A stretch of 64,000 bases of DNA from Fumia xinanensis (GCF_014384905.1 NZ_JACRSV010000004.1:186001-250000), one strand, 5' to 3'. Numbered from the stretch's first letter, positions 43,271-52,533 are shown. Program-made: numbers and translations. Notes: a model not told the origin generated them from the letters alone.

Positions 43271-43627
43271 TGCTATCTATATATTCCTATCAATATATTT
43301 TCCATATTTTAATAATAGTTTGACATCTGTTAAGTGTATGTTTTGAATAGTAAAAATAAAACAAAAAAATCAAATTAAACTCATAACATTTATTTGGTTA
43401 TAAAATTCATAAAATATAAATTAAAAATAATATTAAATATTTTACTTTTATATTTAACTAATTTTATAGTATTATTTTTACTTTTAGTAAAAATAATACT
43501 ATAAAATTAAAATAAAACTCTATACAATTACAAGGCTTGTCGATAGAATAAAGATATCATATATTTTGAACTATAAATGATTCAAATTTATAGTATTTGT
43601 TATGGGAGAAGATGTAGGAGGATTTTT
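43271..43627 (+). promoter_or_regulatory. AT-rich leader of DUF4855 gene C with a 23-bp perfect hairpin
   Basis: There is no gene here. A perfect 23-bp inverted repeat (43460-43482 with 43486-43508, 3-nt TTT loop) made almost wholly of A and T lies 120 bp before the start codon. Its left arm contains ATAGTATTATTTTTACTTTTAG, closely matching the motif at 30679-30700 upstream of gene A. No T-run follows, so it is not a normal terminator. The promoter was not resolved in this AT-rich DNA. Confidence 0.65.
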
Positions 43628-46600
43628 ATGTCAACAAAGGTTTGGAAAAAACGATTATCGGCCTTCGTGGCGAGCCTGCTTTGTGTTTCATGCTTGTTTA
43701 GCAGTTTCCCGGCGGGCGCCGTTGATTTTAGTGCACAGAAGGCAGCATTGACCAATCTGGCCTTGGGATGCAGCTACGAAAGCGATATTTCAGCATCCCC
43801 TGACTATCCAGATGACAATAAGGACAAGCTGACCGATGGCGTCGTTGCCTCTGCCGACTATAAGGACAGCAATTGGGTTGGATTTCATTACAGTGGAGTT
43901 ATCGATAACACGGATATTATCGTAGATTTGGGTGAAGCTCGCCTGATTTCCGTTTTAGAAATCGATGCTCTGAACGCCGAAGGCGTTGGAATCACTTATC
44001 CGAGATATGTCGCTTTTTCCTATTCGGAAGATAACATCCGTTGGAGTGAACCGGTGCAGGTGGAAACTCCTGCTTCTCCTGAGGCGGATGAGGTACATAC
44101 TTATTCTTATACACTGGACGTACCAGAAACTGCGCGGTATGTAAAAATTACCCATTCCATCGACTGGTGGACCTTTTTTACCGAAATTCGCGTCTGGGGC
44201 GAGCAAATTATTGAACAAAATCCCAATAACATCGTTTATGGATTGCCTTATACTACTTCGCTGAGAGAGGAAGATTTCCACCGCGATCATCCCGATGCCC
44301 AAAGAGAGCGTTTAACAGATGGCGTCAAGGCAATTCGTCCTATTTGGAAAGATTCCGGTACAGTTGGATTCCATACGCCCAACGATGAAGCAATCGCCGA
44401 CAAAAGCATTGATTTGACTTTTGATTTAGGCGGTCTAAAGGAGTTTCAGCAAATTCAGTTCAGCGCTTTCAAAGAAGAAGCGGAAAACATTTATCATCCC
44501 TCTGCCATTTTGATAGAATACAAAGACGCTGACGGCGTTTGGCAGGAGGCTTTTGAAGGAAATATGCCGGTATTTGATACTGCAAAAGGCGATTTTGTGT
44601 TCGTTGTTCCGGATGGAGAATTTATTGCGGCTCAGGCTGTGCGTTTGACTCTGACCGCCGGTTCCGCGGACAGCTGGCTGTTTATCGATGAAGTGGAGAT
44701 TTTGTCAGAAGCAGACGGAACGCCCGCAAATATCAATCCCCCCATCGGCACGTCTGCAAAGCCTCCGATCATCACAACTGATTTGCCGGGGCTGAAAAGC
44801 GCCCTTATTGGAGAAACAGTCACCTTCAGGGTCACAGCCAAAAGCGTGGACGGTGGTATACTGTCTTATCAATGGTATAGAAATGGCGAAGCTTTGGAAG
44901 GAAAAACCGGTAATGAACTAATATTAAATGAGGTATCGGCCGCCGACAGCGGAAGATACTATGTTGAAATTACGAATAATTTGAATGGTGAGGCTACCGT
45001 CAAACAAAGTGCGTTTTGTGTTTTGACGGTGTCCGATGAACCGGTAGAGCAGCTTGAAAACCTCATCGCCGGAAAACCTTATGTGACCTCTTTGAAAGAT
45101 GATCAATTCCACAGCAGCAGTCCTGACAAGGAGCGCAAACAGCTCACAGACGGCATCCGCGGGCAGAGCTGGGGCGACGGTAACACGGTGGGATATTTTG
45201 TCCCGAGGGGAAGGATTGCAGATATAGCCTTCCATCTGGACGGGCCCATCACGTTTTCTGAGATTCAGATCGGCGCAGTCAGTGATTCTCCTGCCGGTAT
45301 TTCGCTGCCCCATTATGTGAAAATCGAGGCAAAAAATGGAGTCGGTTCATACAAAGTCATTTATGAGGGAACGCCCAGCGGCAATGAGGCGAAAAGGGTG
45401 TTCACTTATGGGACAGGATTTAATTCCAAGATCACTGCGACCGACCTGCGCTTCAGCTTTAAATCTGAGGGCAGCGCAAGCTGGATTTTCCTGGACGAAA
45501 TCGAGGTGTTTGCCGGCAACACCGGCGCACCTTTGGACGGCGACCTTGTGATGGAAGAGAATGAGGCCAATGAAAACCTGGTTCTCGGAAAGTCTTATGA
45601 GTCGACGCTGGAAGCCAACAGTTCTTATCCGGATACGAATTTTGAGTTGACCGATGGCAGACGCGGCACCACAAGCTACTCGGATGACGAATGGCAAGCT
45701 TATTTGAACCAGACACCGGAATTTATTTTCGATTTGGGCGAAGTAAAGTCCTTTGAAGAAGTCAAAGTTGGCTTCTGCCAGGATTTGGCCGCTGGAATCA
45801 AACTTCCAAAGCGGGTCAACATTTACTCCTCCGACGATAAGGAGAGCTGGAAGCTCGTCAGCGAAAACGGAGTGGGCACCAACGCAACCTCCCAAATGTC
45901 TTATGATTTACGTGCGACCATGAGTCGGCCGGAAACCGCCCGATATGTGAAAATTTCTATAGAACCCAACGGCTGGGTTTTCCTGGACGAAGTGGAAATC
46001 CTGAAAAACTATTCCGCTATAGTCACCGATAAGGCTAACAATCTTGCTTATAAAAAAGTTTACACCTCTAATCCCGCCGCTAGCGCAGAGTATCCCGATA
46101 CTTTTGCTATTACCAAGCTGACTGATGGACAATGCGCAACGGCAAACTATCAGAATCCCGCTTGGGTCGGATACGGTATTTCCTCCAAGGATACCGAGAT
46201 CGTCATCGACCTGGGGACTGTCGCCTCTTTTGAGCAGGTGGAAGCCACTTTCTTAAATGATGTGCTTAACGGATTCAAGGCTCCTGCCACTATGCGGGTA
46301 TACCACTCTCTCGACAGGCAGAATTGGCAGGAGGCAGCTCCTGTAAACGCCATTGCTCCGTTCAGCAATGCCCCCACGGTTTGTTTTATTCAGAGCGTAG
46401 TGGGCGCTTCCGCTGCCCGTTATGTGAAGGTGGTGTTTCCTGCGACTACCAAAGTCATGGTGGACGAAATCAAGGTGCTGAAAAACAGAACGATGGTTGA
46501 AGGGGCGGATCCGGAAGACGTGGATGAAAACAATCTGGCCTTCCGCGCAGCCTACGAGACTTCCTGGGATGCGGATGTTCAGTTTGCTGACAATGGAAAA

Positions 46601-49600
46601 CAAGAGCTGACCGACGGAATTCGTGGATCCTATTTCTATAAAGCCTCCGAGTGGGCCGGCTATCGTGCGCAGGACGGCGCTCCCTTCAGCGTAACGGTAG
46701 ACTTGGGAGAAATCAAATCTTTTGAGCAGGTACAGGTAGGTGTACTGGAATCCAAAACCCGTTCCTTCCCTGTAACCTATCCCCAAAACATCAAAATTGA
46801 GTATTCCTCCGATAAAACCACCTGGTCCGTCTTCGCACAAGAGGAAATTAAGGAAGATGGGCACGGTGTAAAACGGTTTAGCTTTGATTCCGGCGCGGTC
46901 AACGGCAGATATGTGCGTTTGACCTTCGATTTTACGAACTGGCTGTTTTTGGACGATATAAACGTATATGCAAAAGCAGTTCCCGTGAGTGGGGGCACCA
47001 ACCCCGACGACGGCGCGGAGTACAATTTGGCGAGAAACAGTAATTATATCATCTCCCGTCAGGCAGACTACCGCAATGTACCGGGAATCCTCACCGACGG
47101 GATATACGGCGTCACCGGATCGGTCTATGACACAAATTGGACCGGTTTCAAGTACAGCTATGAAAATAAATCCTTCAACAAAATGTGGATGGACTTTGAT
47201 TTGGGAGAACTGAAGTCGGTTTCCAGCGTGATAGTCAGCAGCCGCAGAGATGCAAACAACGGCTTGGTACTCCCGGAAAATGTTGCTTTGTGGAGTTCCA
47301 CAGATGGAAGCACCTGGCAGAAGTTGGCCGATATGAATAAGCCCTCTTTGACAGGCGGCGCGGAAGCAGTACAGTTTGCCTGGAATGGCGCGGATGGTGG
47401 ATTTAACGTAAAACCCGATGATTCTACCATGCTCTATACCAGATATATCCGTGTGACCTTCGATATCCCGGAAAGCCGCAGCGGATGCGTGTATCTAGAT
47501 GAAGTTAAAATTCTCGGCAAGGACGGCCGCTGCTCTTCCGCGGGCGTGGCATCCGACACCACAGGTCTCTATAATGTGGCTTTGAGCAAACCCTATACCG
47601 TTTATCTCGACGAAAAAACAAGTCCGGAACCCGATATTGACGGCAAACAGCTCACCGACGGTATCGTTGGAAAAGTGGACGGCTCTGACCCGGCTTGGGT
47701 TTCCTTTAACGTCAATTACCGGCCCAGGGGAACTTACGTCAGTGAAGAAGCATTGAGAACCATCGTAATCGACCTCCAAGATGTGAAATCTATTACCAAA
47801 GTACAGACCAATGTCCTTTCCTGCGAATACTCTTCGCTGCCCTGGGCGATGTATGTCCACACCTCGATGGACGGCGTCAACTGGACCCGTCTGGGCATGG
47901 AATACAATACTGATCTGTCAACCAAAGGAAGATTTGGCTTCAGCTGGCGGGGAACCCATGGCCTGACCGGCGTCAAAAACGGTTTTACAGACAGCATTCC
48001 GGAAGAGGTTCCGGCTGTTGCGGCAAGATACGTCCGGGTGGATGTGGAATTGCTGCTCATTAACCAGCTTGACGAAATTGAAATTATGGGCTATGACGGC
48101 GTGATTGACGGCGCTGCTCAGTACGAAGGCAATAAAAAGTTTGACGGCACCGGCCGCGACTATCTGAAAGCCGGCGAAAAAACGGCGGGCGTTCAGGATA
48201 TGGTGCTTTGCTACAACGGCTGGTACGGATATGACAGCGAAAGCAATCAGGAGGTCGGCAATTGGAACGCGGAGCGGTACCGCCCCTATCTCACCTATGT
48301 CGATACAAACGGCAAGGTGCAGGACACCATGTTTGACGCGGTGTGTCTGCTGGGACTCAATTCCCGCTATGGAAGACCCCTGAACACCTATGTAGTAGAT
48401 CCCCTCAGTGGGAATCTATCCCAAATAGAGGACTGGGAATGGTATCTCGACAAGACCTTCCGGGAAGGCGGAGACGTTGATGAGCTGAATAAAGCGGCTA
48501 AAATCGCTTCAGAAGAACTGGGCGACCCCAACTATAAGGTAAAGCTCACCATTATGCTTCCCGGTGCCGACCGTATGAACGACCATTTCGGCCCCATCGA
48601 CGGAAGATACTTTAATCTGGTCAGCAATGAGGAGGACCGCAACTTTGTCACCGACTGGTGGATTCAGCAGGTGCTGGAGGGCATGGAAAAAGGCGACTAC
48701 GAGTACATCGATTTTGTCGGTTTCTACTGGCTAGAGGAACTGGCCGGTTACTGGCCCAATACCACCCAATGGGCCAACAACCGAGTTCATGAGTTGGGGT
48801 ACAAAACCTTCTGGATTCCCTTCTTCTTCGCTAACGGCTACCTGTGGGGAGATGAAATGGGCTTTGATGCGGTGGCTTATCAGCCCAATCATTTCTTCAA
48901 AGACCCATACGACAAAGATGATGCGGGATTGCTCGGCACCCGTCAGATCGATCGTGCAGCCCAAGCAGCCAACTATGGTAATATCGGTTTGGAAATCGAA
49001 GTAGATGGTAATGCATTCTTTGATCCTGCAAAATACAACCAGTATCTGGATTATCTGAATTCTGCGGTCAACAACGGTATGGATGGAAAGAACGCATACC
49101 GCAACTGGTATCAGTCAGTTGATACCTTCAGCTATTCTGCGGTTTCTGAAATTAAAGAATTCCGCAATATTTACGATTATGCTTATCAACTGATGAAGGG
49201 TACTTATACGGTGAAACCTTACATCAAAGATTTCTCTGATGAGCCTGTAGACAAAGATAACATCGGCTCTATCGGCGGCGGTTCTGGTTCCGGAGGAGGC
49301 GGAAGTGTCACCCCGAAACCCGACGATAAACCGGATCCCGAAACTCCTCCCACCGGCGACGACAACTACACCTGGGAAGAGACCGACGACGGCTACAAGC
49401 TGAAAGACGCTGACGGCGAGTATGTCACCGGCTGGGCGAAAGTGTCCGGCAAGTGGTATTATCTGGGCGCAGACGGCATCCGGGCTACCGGCTGGCAGAA
49501 AGTCGATAACAAGTGGTACTATCTGAAATCTGACGGCGTGATGGCGACAGGCTGGCTCAAACTGGGCAACACCTGGTACTTCCTGAACGCAGGCGGCGTG

Positions 49601-49906
49601 ATGCAGACCGGCTGGCTCTACAATGGAGGCGTATGGTACTACCTCTACAGTTGGGGCGGTATGGCAAACACCAGTTGGGTAAAGGTAGGAAACACCTGGT
49701 ACTATATGAGAGGCAACGGCGCAATGATGACCGGCTGGCTGCAGCAGGGAAATACCTGGTACTACCTGAAAGAAAGCGGAGCCATGGCGACCGGCTGGAA
49801 CTGGGTAGGAAGCAAATGCTACTACTTTAACGCCAGCGGCAAAATGGCGGCTAACACCACCGTAGGCGGCTACAAGGTAGATGCTTCCGGCGCGTGGGTC
49901 AAATAA
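43628..49906 (+). CDS. Giant secreted DUF4855 protein C with discoidin domains and wall-binding repeats
   Basis: This is the largest paralogue (2092 residues). It has a signal peptide (1-33, LLCVSCLFSSFPAGA), eight F5/8 type C-like domains beginning near 41, 200, 477, 649, 804, 968, 1132 and 1315, and one Ig-like domain (about 378-470, SYQWYRNGEAL) between the second and third. DUF4855 covers about 1524-1861, followed by a Gly/Pro linker and seven wall-binding repeats (1936-2092). In the DUF4855 domain the conserved segments are DMVLCYNGWYGYD, RPYLTYVDTNG, DFVGFYWLEELAGYW and GLEIEVDG. The start follows GTAGGAGG. Its neighbours are its two paralogues and an AraC regulator; no transporter or sugar-metabolic gene adjoins. 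Confidence 0.88.
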   Translation: MSTKVWKKRLSAFVASLLCVSCLFSSFPAGAVDFSAQKAALTNLALGCSYESDISASPDYPDDNKDKLTDGVVASADYKDSNWVGFHYSGVIDNTDIIVDLGEARLISVLEIDALNAEGVGITYPRYVAFSYSEDNIRWSEPVQVETPASPEADEVHTYSYTLDVPETARYVKITHSIDWWTFFTEIRVWGEQIIEQNPNNIVYGLPYTTSLREEDFHRDHPDAQRERLTDGVKAIRPIWKDSGTVGFHTPNDEAIADKSIDLTFDLGGLKEFQQIQFSAFKEEAENIYHPSAILIEYKDADGVWQEAFEGNMPVFDTAKGDFVFVVPDGEFIAAQAVRLTLTAGSADSWLFIDEVEILSEADGTPANINPPIGTSAKPPIITTDLPGLKSALIGETVTFRVTAKSVDGGILSYQWYRNGEALEGKTGNELILNEVSAADSGRYYVEITNNLNGEATVKQSAFCVLTVSDEPVEQLENLIAGKPYVTSLKDDQFHSSSPDKERKQLTDGIRGQSWGDGNTVGYFVPRGRIADIAFHLDGPITFSEIQIGAVSDSPAGISLPHYVKIEAKNGVGSYKVIYEGTPSGNEAKRVFTYGTGFNSKITATDLRFSFKSEGSASWIFLDEIEVFAGNTGAPLDGDLVMEENEANENLVLGKSYESTLEANSSYPDTNFELTDGRRGTTSYSDDEWQAYLNQTPEFIFDLGEVKSFEEVKVGFCQDLAAGIKLPKRVNIYSSDDKESWKLVSENGVGTNATSQMSYDLRATMSRPETARYVKISIEPNGWVFLDEVEILKNYSAIVTDKANNLAYKKVYTSNPAASAEYPDTFAITKLTDGQCATANYQNPAWVGYGISSKDTEIVIDLGTVASFEQVEATFLNDVLNGFKAPATMRVYHSLDRQNWQEAAPVNAIAPFSNAPTVCFIQSVVGASAARYVKVVFPATTKVMVDEIKVLKNRTMVEGADPEDVDENNLAFRAAYETSWDADVQFADNGKQELTDGIRGSYFYKASEWAGYRAQDGAPFSVTVDLGEIKSFEQVQVGVLESKTRSFPVTYPQNIKIEYSSDKTTWSVFAQEEIKEDGHGVKRFSFDSGAVNGRYVRLTFDFTNWLFLDDINVYAKAVPVSGGTNPDDGAEYNLARNSNYIISRQADYRNVPGILTDGIYGVTGSVYDTNWTGFKYSYENKSFNKMWMDFDLGELKSVSSVIVSSRRDANNGLVLPENVALWSSTDGSTWQKLADMNKPSLTGGAEAVQFAWNGADGGFNVKPDDSTMLYTRYIRVTFDIPESRSGCVYLDEVKILGKDGRCSSAGVASDTTGLYNVALSKPYTVYLDEKTSPEPDIDGKQLTDGIVGKVDGSDPAWVSFNVNYRPRGTYVSEEALRTIVIDLQDVKSITKVQTNVLSCEYSSLPWAMYVHTSMDGVNWTRLGMEYNTDLSTKGRFGFSWRGTHGLTGVKNGFTDSIPEEVPAVAARYVRVDVELLLINQLDEIEIMGYDGVIDGAAQYEGNKKFDGTGRDYLKAGEKTAGVQDMVLCYNGWYGYDSESNQEVGNWNAERYRPYLTYVDTNGKVQDTMFDAVCLLGLNSRYGRPLNTYVVDPLSGNLSQIEDWEWYLDKTFREGGDVDELNKAAKIASEELGDPNYKVKLTIMLPGADRMNDHFGPIDGRYFNLVSNEEDRNFVTDWWIQQVLEGMEKGDYEYIDFVGFYWLEELAGYWPNTTQWANNRVHELGYKTFWIPFFFANGYLWGDEMGFDAVAYQPNHFFKDPYDKDDAGLLGTRQIDRAAQAANYGNIGLEIEVDGNAFFDPAKYNQYLDYLNSAVNNGMDGKNAYRNWYQSVDTFSYSAVSEIKEFRNIYDYAYQLMKGTYTVKPYIKDFSDEPVDKDNIGSIGGGSGSGGGGSVTPKPDDKPDPETPPTGDDNYTWEETDDGYKLKDADGEYVTGWAKVSGKWYYLGADGIRATGWQKVDNKWYYLKSDGVMATGWLKLGNTWYFLNAGGVMQTGWLYNGGVWYYLYSWGGMANTSWVKVGNTWYYMRGNGAMMTGWLQQGNTWYYLKESGAMATGWNWVGSKCYYFNASGKMAANTTVGGYKVDASGAWVK
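49295..49906 (+). repeat. 612-bp C-terminal cassette, copy 3
   Basis: Third copy of the near-identical linker and seven-repeat wall-binding cassette; same length as copies 1 and 2. Confidence 0.85.
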
Positions 49907-49910
49907 GATG

Positions 49911-49945
49911 AAAAAGGCGAGTAGGTTACCTACTCGCCTTTTTGC
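49911..49945 (+). terminator. Terminator of DUF4855 gene C
   Basis: A perfect 15-bp stem (49911-49925 with 49929-49943), TTA loop, AAAAA before and TTTTT at its end, directly after the stop codon. Confidence 0.9.
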
Positions 49946-50040
49946 TGTGCTAAAGATATTTAGTTTGGATTGCATTTCCAAGGCTTTGCAAATTTTCGTG
50001 GTTTTAAACAACCGCTAATTTTACAAAATATATAAATTAA

Positions 50041-50076
50041 AAAATCCCCATGAACAATAAGATTCATGGGGATTTT
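50041..50076 (-). terminator. Terminator of tRNA-Thr
   Basis: A perfect 14-bp stem (50041-50054 with 50063-50076) is followed by TTTTTTAATT when read on the minus strand, just past the tRNA 3' end. Confidence 0.8.
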
Positions 50077-50079
50077 CCT

Positions 50080-50155
50080 TGGAGCTGTTAACCGGATTCG
50101 AACCGGTGACCTCGTCCTTACCAAGGACGTGCTCTGCCACCTGAGCCATAACAGC
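50080..50155 (-). tRNA. tRNA-Thr(GGT)
   Basis: Read on the minus strand, this 76-nt sequence folds into a full cloverleaf: acceptor GCTGTTA/TAACAGC, a D-arm in GCTCAGGTGGCAGAGC, anticodon stem CGTCC/GGACG with loop TTGGTAA (anticodon GGT, reading ACC), T-arm ACCGG/CCGGT around TTCGAAT, discriminator T and encoded CCA. It has a consensus promoter upstream and its own terminator, so it is expressed alone. Confidence 0.97.
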
Positions 50156-50187
50156 ATTTTTGATTTCTGTCGAGTGACAGCTTTTAT

Positions 50188-50216
50188 ATTATACTCAATT
50201 GTACCTGCATTGTCAA
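50188..50216 (-). promoter_or_regulatory. tRNA-Thr promoter
   Basis: On the minus strand, consensus TTGACA (50216-50211), 17-bp spacer and consensus TATAAT (50193-50188), ending about 33 bp before the tRNA. Confidence 0.88.
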
Positions 50217-50263
50217 CCCCTTTTTTTCAAATTTTATCAGGAAAAAAGAGGACGGCAAACCAA

Positions 50264-50292
50264 TTGTCAAAAAAGTGGTTTTATGATAGAAT
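50264..50292 (+). promoter_or_regulatory. Promoter of the ThyX-like/dTMP-kinase-like operon
   Basis: TTGTCA (50264-50269), 17-bp spacer, TAGAAT (50287-50292), about 33 bp before the start codon. Confidence 0.65.
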
Positions 50293-50325
50293 ATAAGGGA
50301 TAATAAAATCAAACAGGAGGCAGTT

Positions 50326-50964
50326 ATGATTACGCTTCAGAAAACGTCAGTCATGAATCTGGAAAACGCCATGAGGGGCGCCCGTAATCCCATGAACAGC
50401 TGGGCGCGCAGTGACAGCGGCTACGACGGCGAGGGGAACTATGTGCTGGGAGAAAACGATTTGGATTTAGCCCGGCGGCTTTGCGTTTCGGGAAGCGATC
50501 ACCGGAAATTCATTCGGCAGATTTTTGTTTCGGTGGATATTATGGCGCCTTTGTATTGGTGGAAGGAATACGATACCTATAAAGTGGGCACGGTGGCAAA
50601 CTCTACCAGCACCATGCATAAAATTCACAGCAAGGCTTTCGAGCGAGAGGATTTCAGCTGTGACCATATGACGGATGAGACTTTAGACCAGATGGACCGG
50701 GTCATCGCCTATTTGGAACAGCTGAGGGGCAAATATCTGGAGACGAAGGATAAGGCTTACTGGTACGATATGATTCAGTTTTTGCCGTCCAGCTACAACC
50801 AGATGCGGACTTGCACCTTTAGTTACGAAAATTTGGTGAATATGTACCGGGCGCGGAAAAACCACAAGCTTGATGAATGGCATGTGTTCTGCGATTGGGT
50901 TAAAACCCTGCCCTATGCCAGAGAACTGATTTTGTTCGGAGAAAAGCCGGAGGAGGACGCGTAA
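50326..50964 (+). CDS. Uncharacterised protein with remote ThyX resemblance
   Basis: This 212-residue cytoplasmic protein belongs to no family I can name with certainty. Its order of features recalls flavin-dependent thymidylate synthase ThyX: a segment DHRKFIRQIFVSVDIMAP, a central WWKEYDTYKVGTVANSTST where ThyX has its RHR…S…S.RY signature, and a C-terminal segment FLPSSYNQMRT followed by YENLVNMYRARKNHKLDEW, resembling the ThyX pattern LP…Y…T.N.REL..…R…..EW. The RHR signature itself is not kept. The next gene, 1 nt away, resembles dTMP kinase, which supports a nucleotide link. It could be a non-catalytic or altered-substrate ThyX homologue. The start follows AGGAGG. Confidence 0.55.
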   Translation: MITLQKTSVMNLENAMRGARNPMNSWARSDSGYDGEGNYVLGENDLDLARRLCVSGSDHRKFIRQIFVSVDIMAPLYWWKEYDTYKVGTVANSTSTMHKIHSKAFEREDFSCDHMTDETLDQMDRVIAYLEQLRGKYLETKDKAYWYDMIQFLPSSYNQMRTCTFSYENLVNMYRARKNHKLDEWHVFCDWVKTLPYARELILFGEKPEEDA

Positions 50965-50965
50965 G

Positions 50966-51631
50966 ATGCCGGGAAAACTCATTGTCATCGACGGATTGGA
51001 CGGCAGCGGCAAATCCACTCAGAGCGAGCGGGTGGCCAAATGCCTGCGGGCCCGGGGCGAGCAGGTAAAGCTCATCTCCTTTCCGGATTACGGCGAGCCT
51101 TCGTCCGCTTTGGTTAAGATGTATTTAGGCGGGGAATTCTCCGATTCTCCCAATGGGGTAAACGCCTACGCTGCCAGCACTTTTTACGCGGTGGACCGGT
51201 ATGCCAGTTTTAAAAAATTTTGGGAAAAGGAGTACCTAAGCGGGCATACTATTCTGGCGACAAGATATGTGAGCTCCAATGCCATTCATCAGATGGGTAA
51301 GTTGCCACGAAATCAGTGGGATGAATATTTAAAATGGCTGGATGACTTCGAATACGAAAAGCTTTGCCTGCCTCGGCCAGATCAGGTGATTTTTCTCAAT
51401 ATGAGCCGCAGTGTGGCCGATCGACTGATCGAGGGCCGTTACGGCGGTGACGAGAGCCGCAAGGATATCCACGAAAAAGACAGGGCTTATCTGCAAAGCT
51501 GCCAGGAGACGGCGGAATACGCTGCGAAGGCGCAGAATTGGCGGATGATTTGCTGCGATGACGGAAAAAATCCACTGCCCCTCGAATTCGTGACGGAGCG
51601 GATAATGGAGAAAATAGAGAGCAGAGCCTAA
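50966..51631 (+). CDS. dTMP kinase-like P-loop protein
   Basis: This 221-residue nucleoside monophosphate kinase has P-loop IDGLDGSGKSTQSERVA (residues 8-24), FPDYGEPSSALVKMYLGGEF (about 39-58) typical of thymidylate kinase, and YAVDRYASFKKF (about 75-86). The usual DR(Y/H) motif at the end of the next strand reads ATRYVSSNAIHQ here, so its Asp is replaced by Thr. A LID-like Arg region lies around RLIEGRYGGDESRKD. A related branch is common in clostridia alongside a standard tmk. It starts 1 nt after the ThyX-like gene, so the two are probably coupled. The function is likely dTMP or related nucleotide phosphorylation. Confidence 0.8.
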   Translation: MPGKLIVIDGLDGSGKSTQSERVAKCLRARGEQVKLISFPDYGEPSSALVKMYLGGEFSDSPNGVNAYAASTFYAVDRYASFKKFWEKEYLSGHTILATRYVSSNAIHQMGKLPRNQWDEYLKWLDDFEYEKLCLPRPDQVIFLNMSRSVADRLIEGRYGGDESRKDIHEKDRAYLQSCQETAEYAAKAQNWRMICCDDGKNPLPLEFVTERIMEKIESRA

Positions 51632-51645
51632 GAAAGGACGATACC

Positions 51646-52533
51646 ATGCTGGAATTTAAGCCCCTTACCATAGAAGATAAAGACTGGATGAGCGTTTACT
51701 ACCGTAAAAAAGATGTAAGTGCCGCCCAATTCAGTTTTGCGGCTAATTATGTCTGGCGGCTGGCGTACCCCATGGCCGTCAGCGAGGAGGACGGCTTCTT
51801 TTTTGCCAAAGTCCAGATTAAAGAGGGGTATTCCTTTCTATGCCCCATTGGAGACGGGGATTTGGATAAAGCCATTGGAAAGATAGAGGAATACTGCCGG
51901 GAAAATGGTCTGCCGGTCCGTCTCCACGGAATTTTGGAGCCAGATAAGGAAAAACTGGAGCAGATTTACGGCACTCGGATGGTTTTTAAAAATAACCGGG
52001 ACGACGCGGAATATGTCTACGAGCGGGAAGCTTTGGCCAATTTGAGCGGAAAACGCTACCACGGCAAACGAAACCACATCAAGCGGTTTATGGATAACGA
52101 CTGGGGCTACGAGCCCATCACAGAGCAAAATATCGAGGAATGCGTGTCCATGCAGCGGGAATGGTGCCGGCAAAACGGCTGTGCTTCCGACGACGATAAA
52201 ATAGACGAGGGCTGCGCTGTTATGCTGGCGCTGCGGAATTTTTTCAAACTGGGGTTCAAGGGCGGGCTACTGCGGCAAAACGGGAAGGTCGTAGCGTTTA
52301 CCATTGGGGAACCGGTGGGGAATTCCACCTTTGCCGTGCATTTTGAGAAAGCGTTTTCTGAGATTCAGGGAGCGTATCCCGCTATCAACCAGCTGTTTGT
52401 GCAGTCGGAAATGGAAGATTTTCGTTATGTAAACAGGGAAGAAGACACCGGTTCGGAGGGGCTGAGGAAGGCGAAGCTTTCCTACCACCCCGCTTTTTTG
52501 CTGGAAAAATACACGGCGGAGCTGATCGGATAG
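51646..52533 (+). CDS. DUF2156-family (GNAT-like) protein
   Basis: This 295-residue cytoplasmic protein has two tandem GNAT-like halves of the DUF2156 type, related to the catalytic domain of lysyl-phosphatidylglycerol synthase but without its membrane part. Visible family features are FSFAANYVWR near residue 26, DAEYVYEREALANLSGKRYHGKRNHIKRF (residues 119-147, in pieces) and FAVHFEKAFSEIQGAYPAINQLF toward the C-terminus. It is directly followed, with no gap, by another acyltransferase-like gene, and follows the kinase by 14 nt. The substrate is unknown. Confidence 0.8.
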   Translation: MLEFKPLTIEDKDWMSVYYRKKDVSAAQFSFAANYVWRLAYPMAVSEEDGFFFAKVQIKEGYSFLCPIGDGDLDKAIGKIEEYCRENGLPVRLHGILEPDKEKLEQIYGTRMVFKNNRDDAEYVYEREALANLSGKRYHGKRNHIKRFMDNDWGYEPITEQNIEECVSMQREWCRQNGCASDDDKIDEGCAVMLALRNFFKLGFKGGLLRQNGKVVAFTIGEPVGNSTFAVHFEKAFSEIQGAYPAINQLFVQSEMEDFRYVNREEDTGSEGLRKAKLSYHPAFLLEKYTAELIG

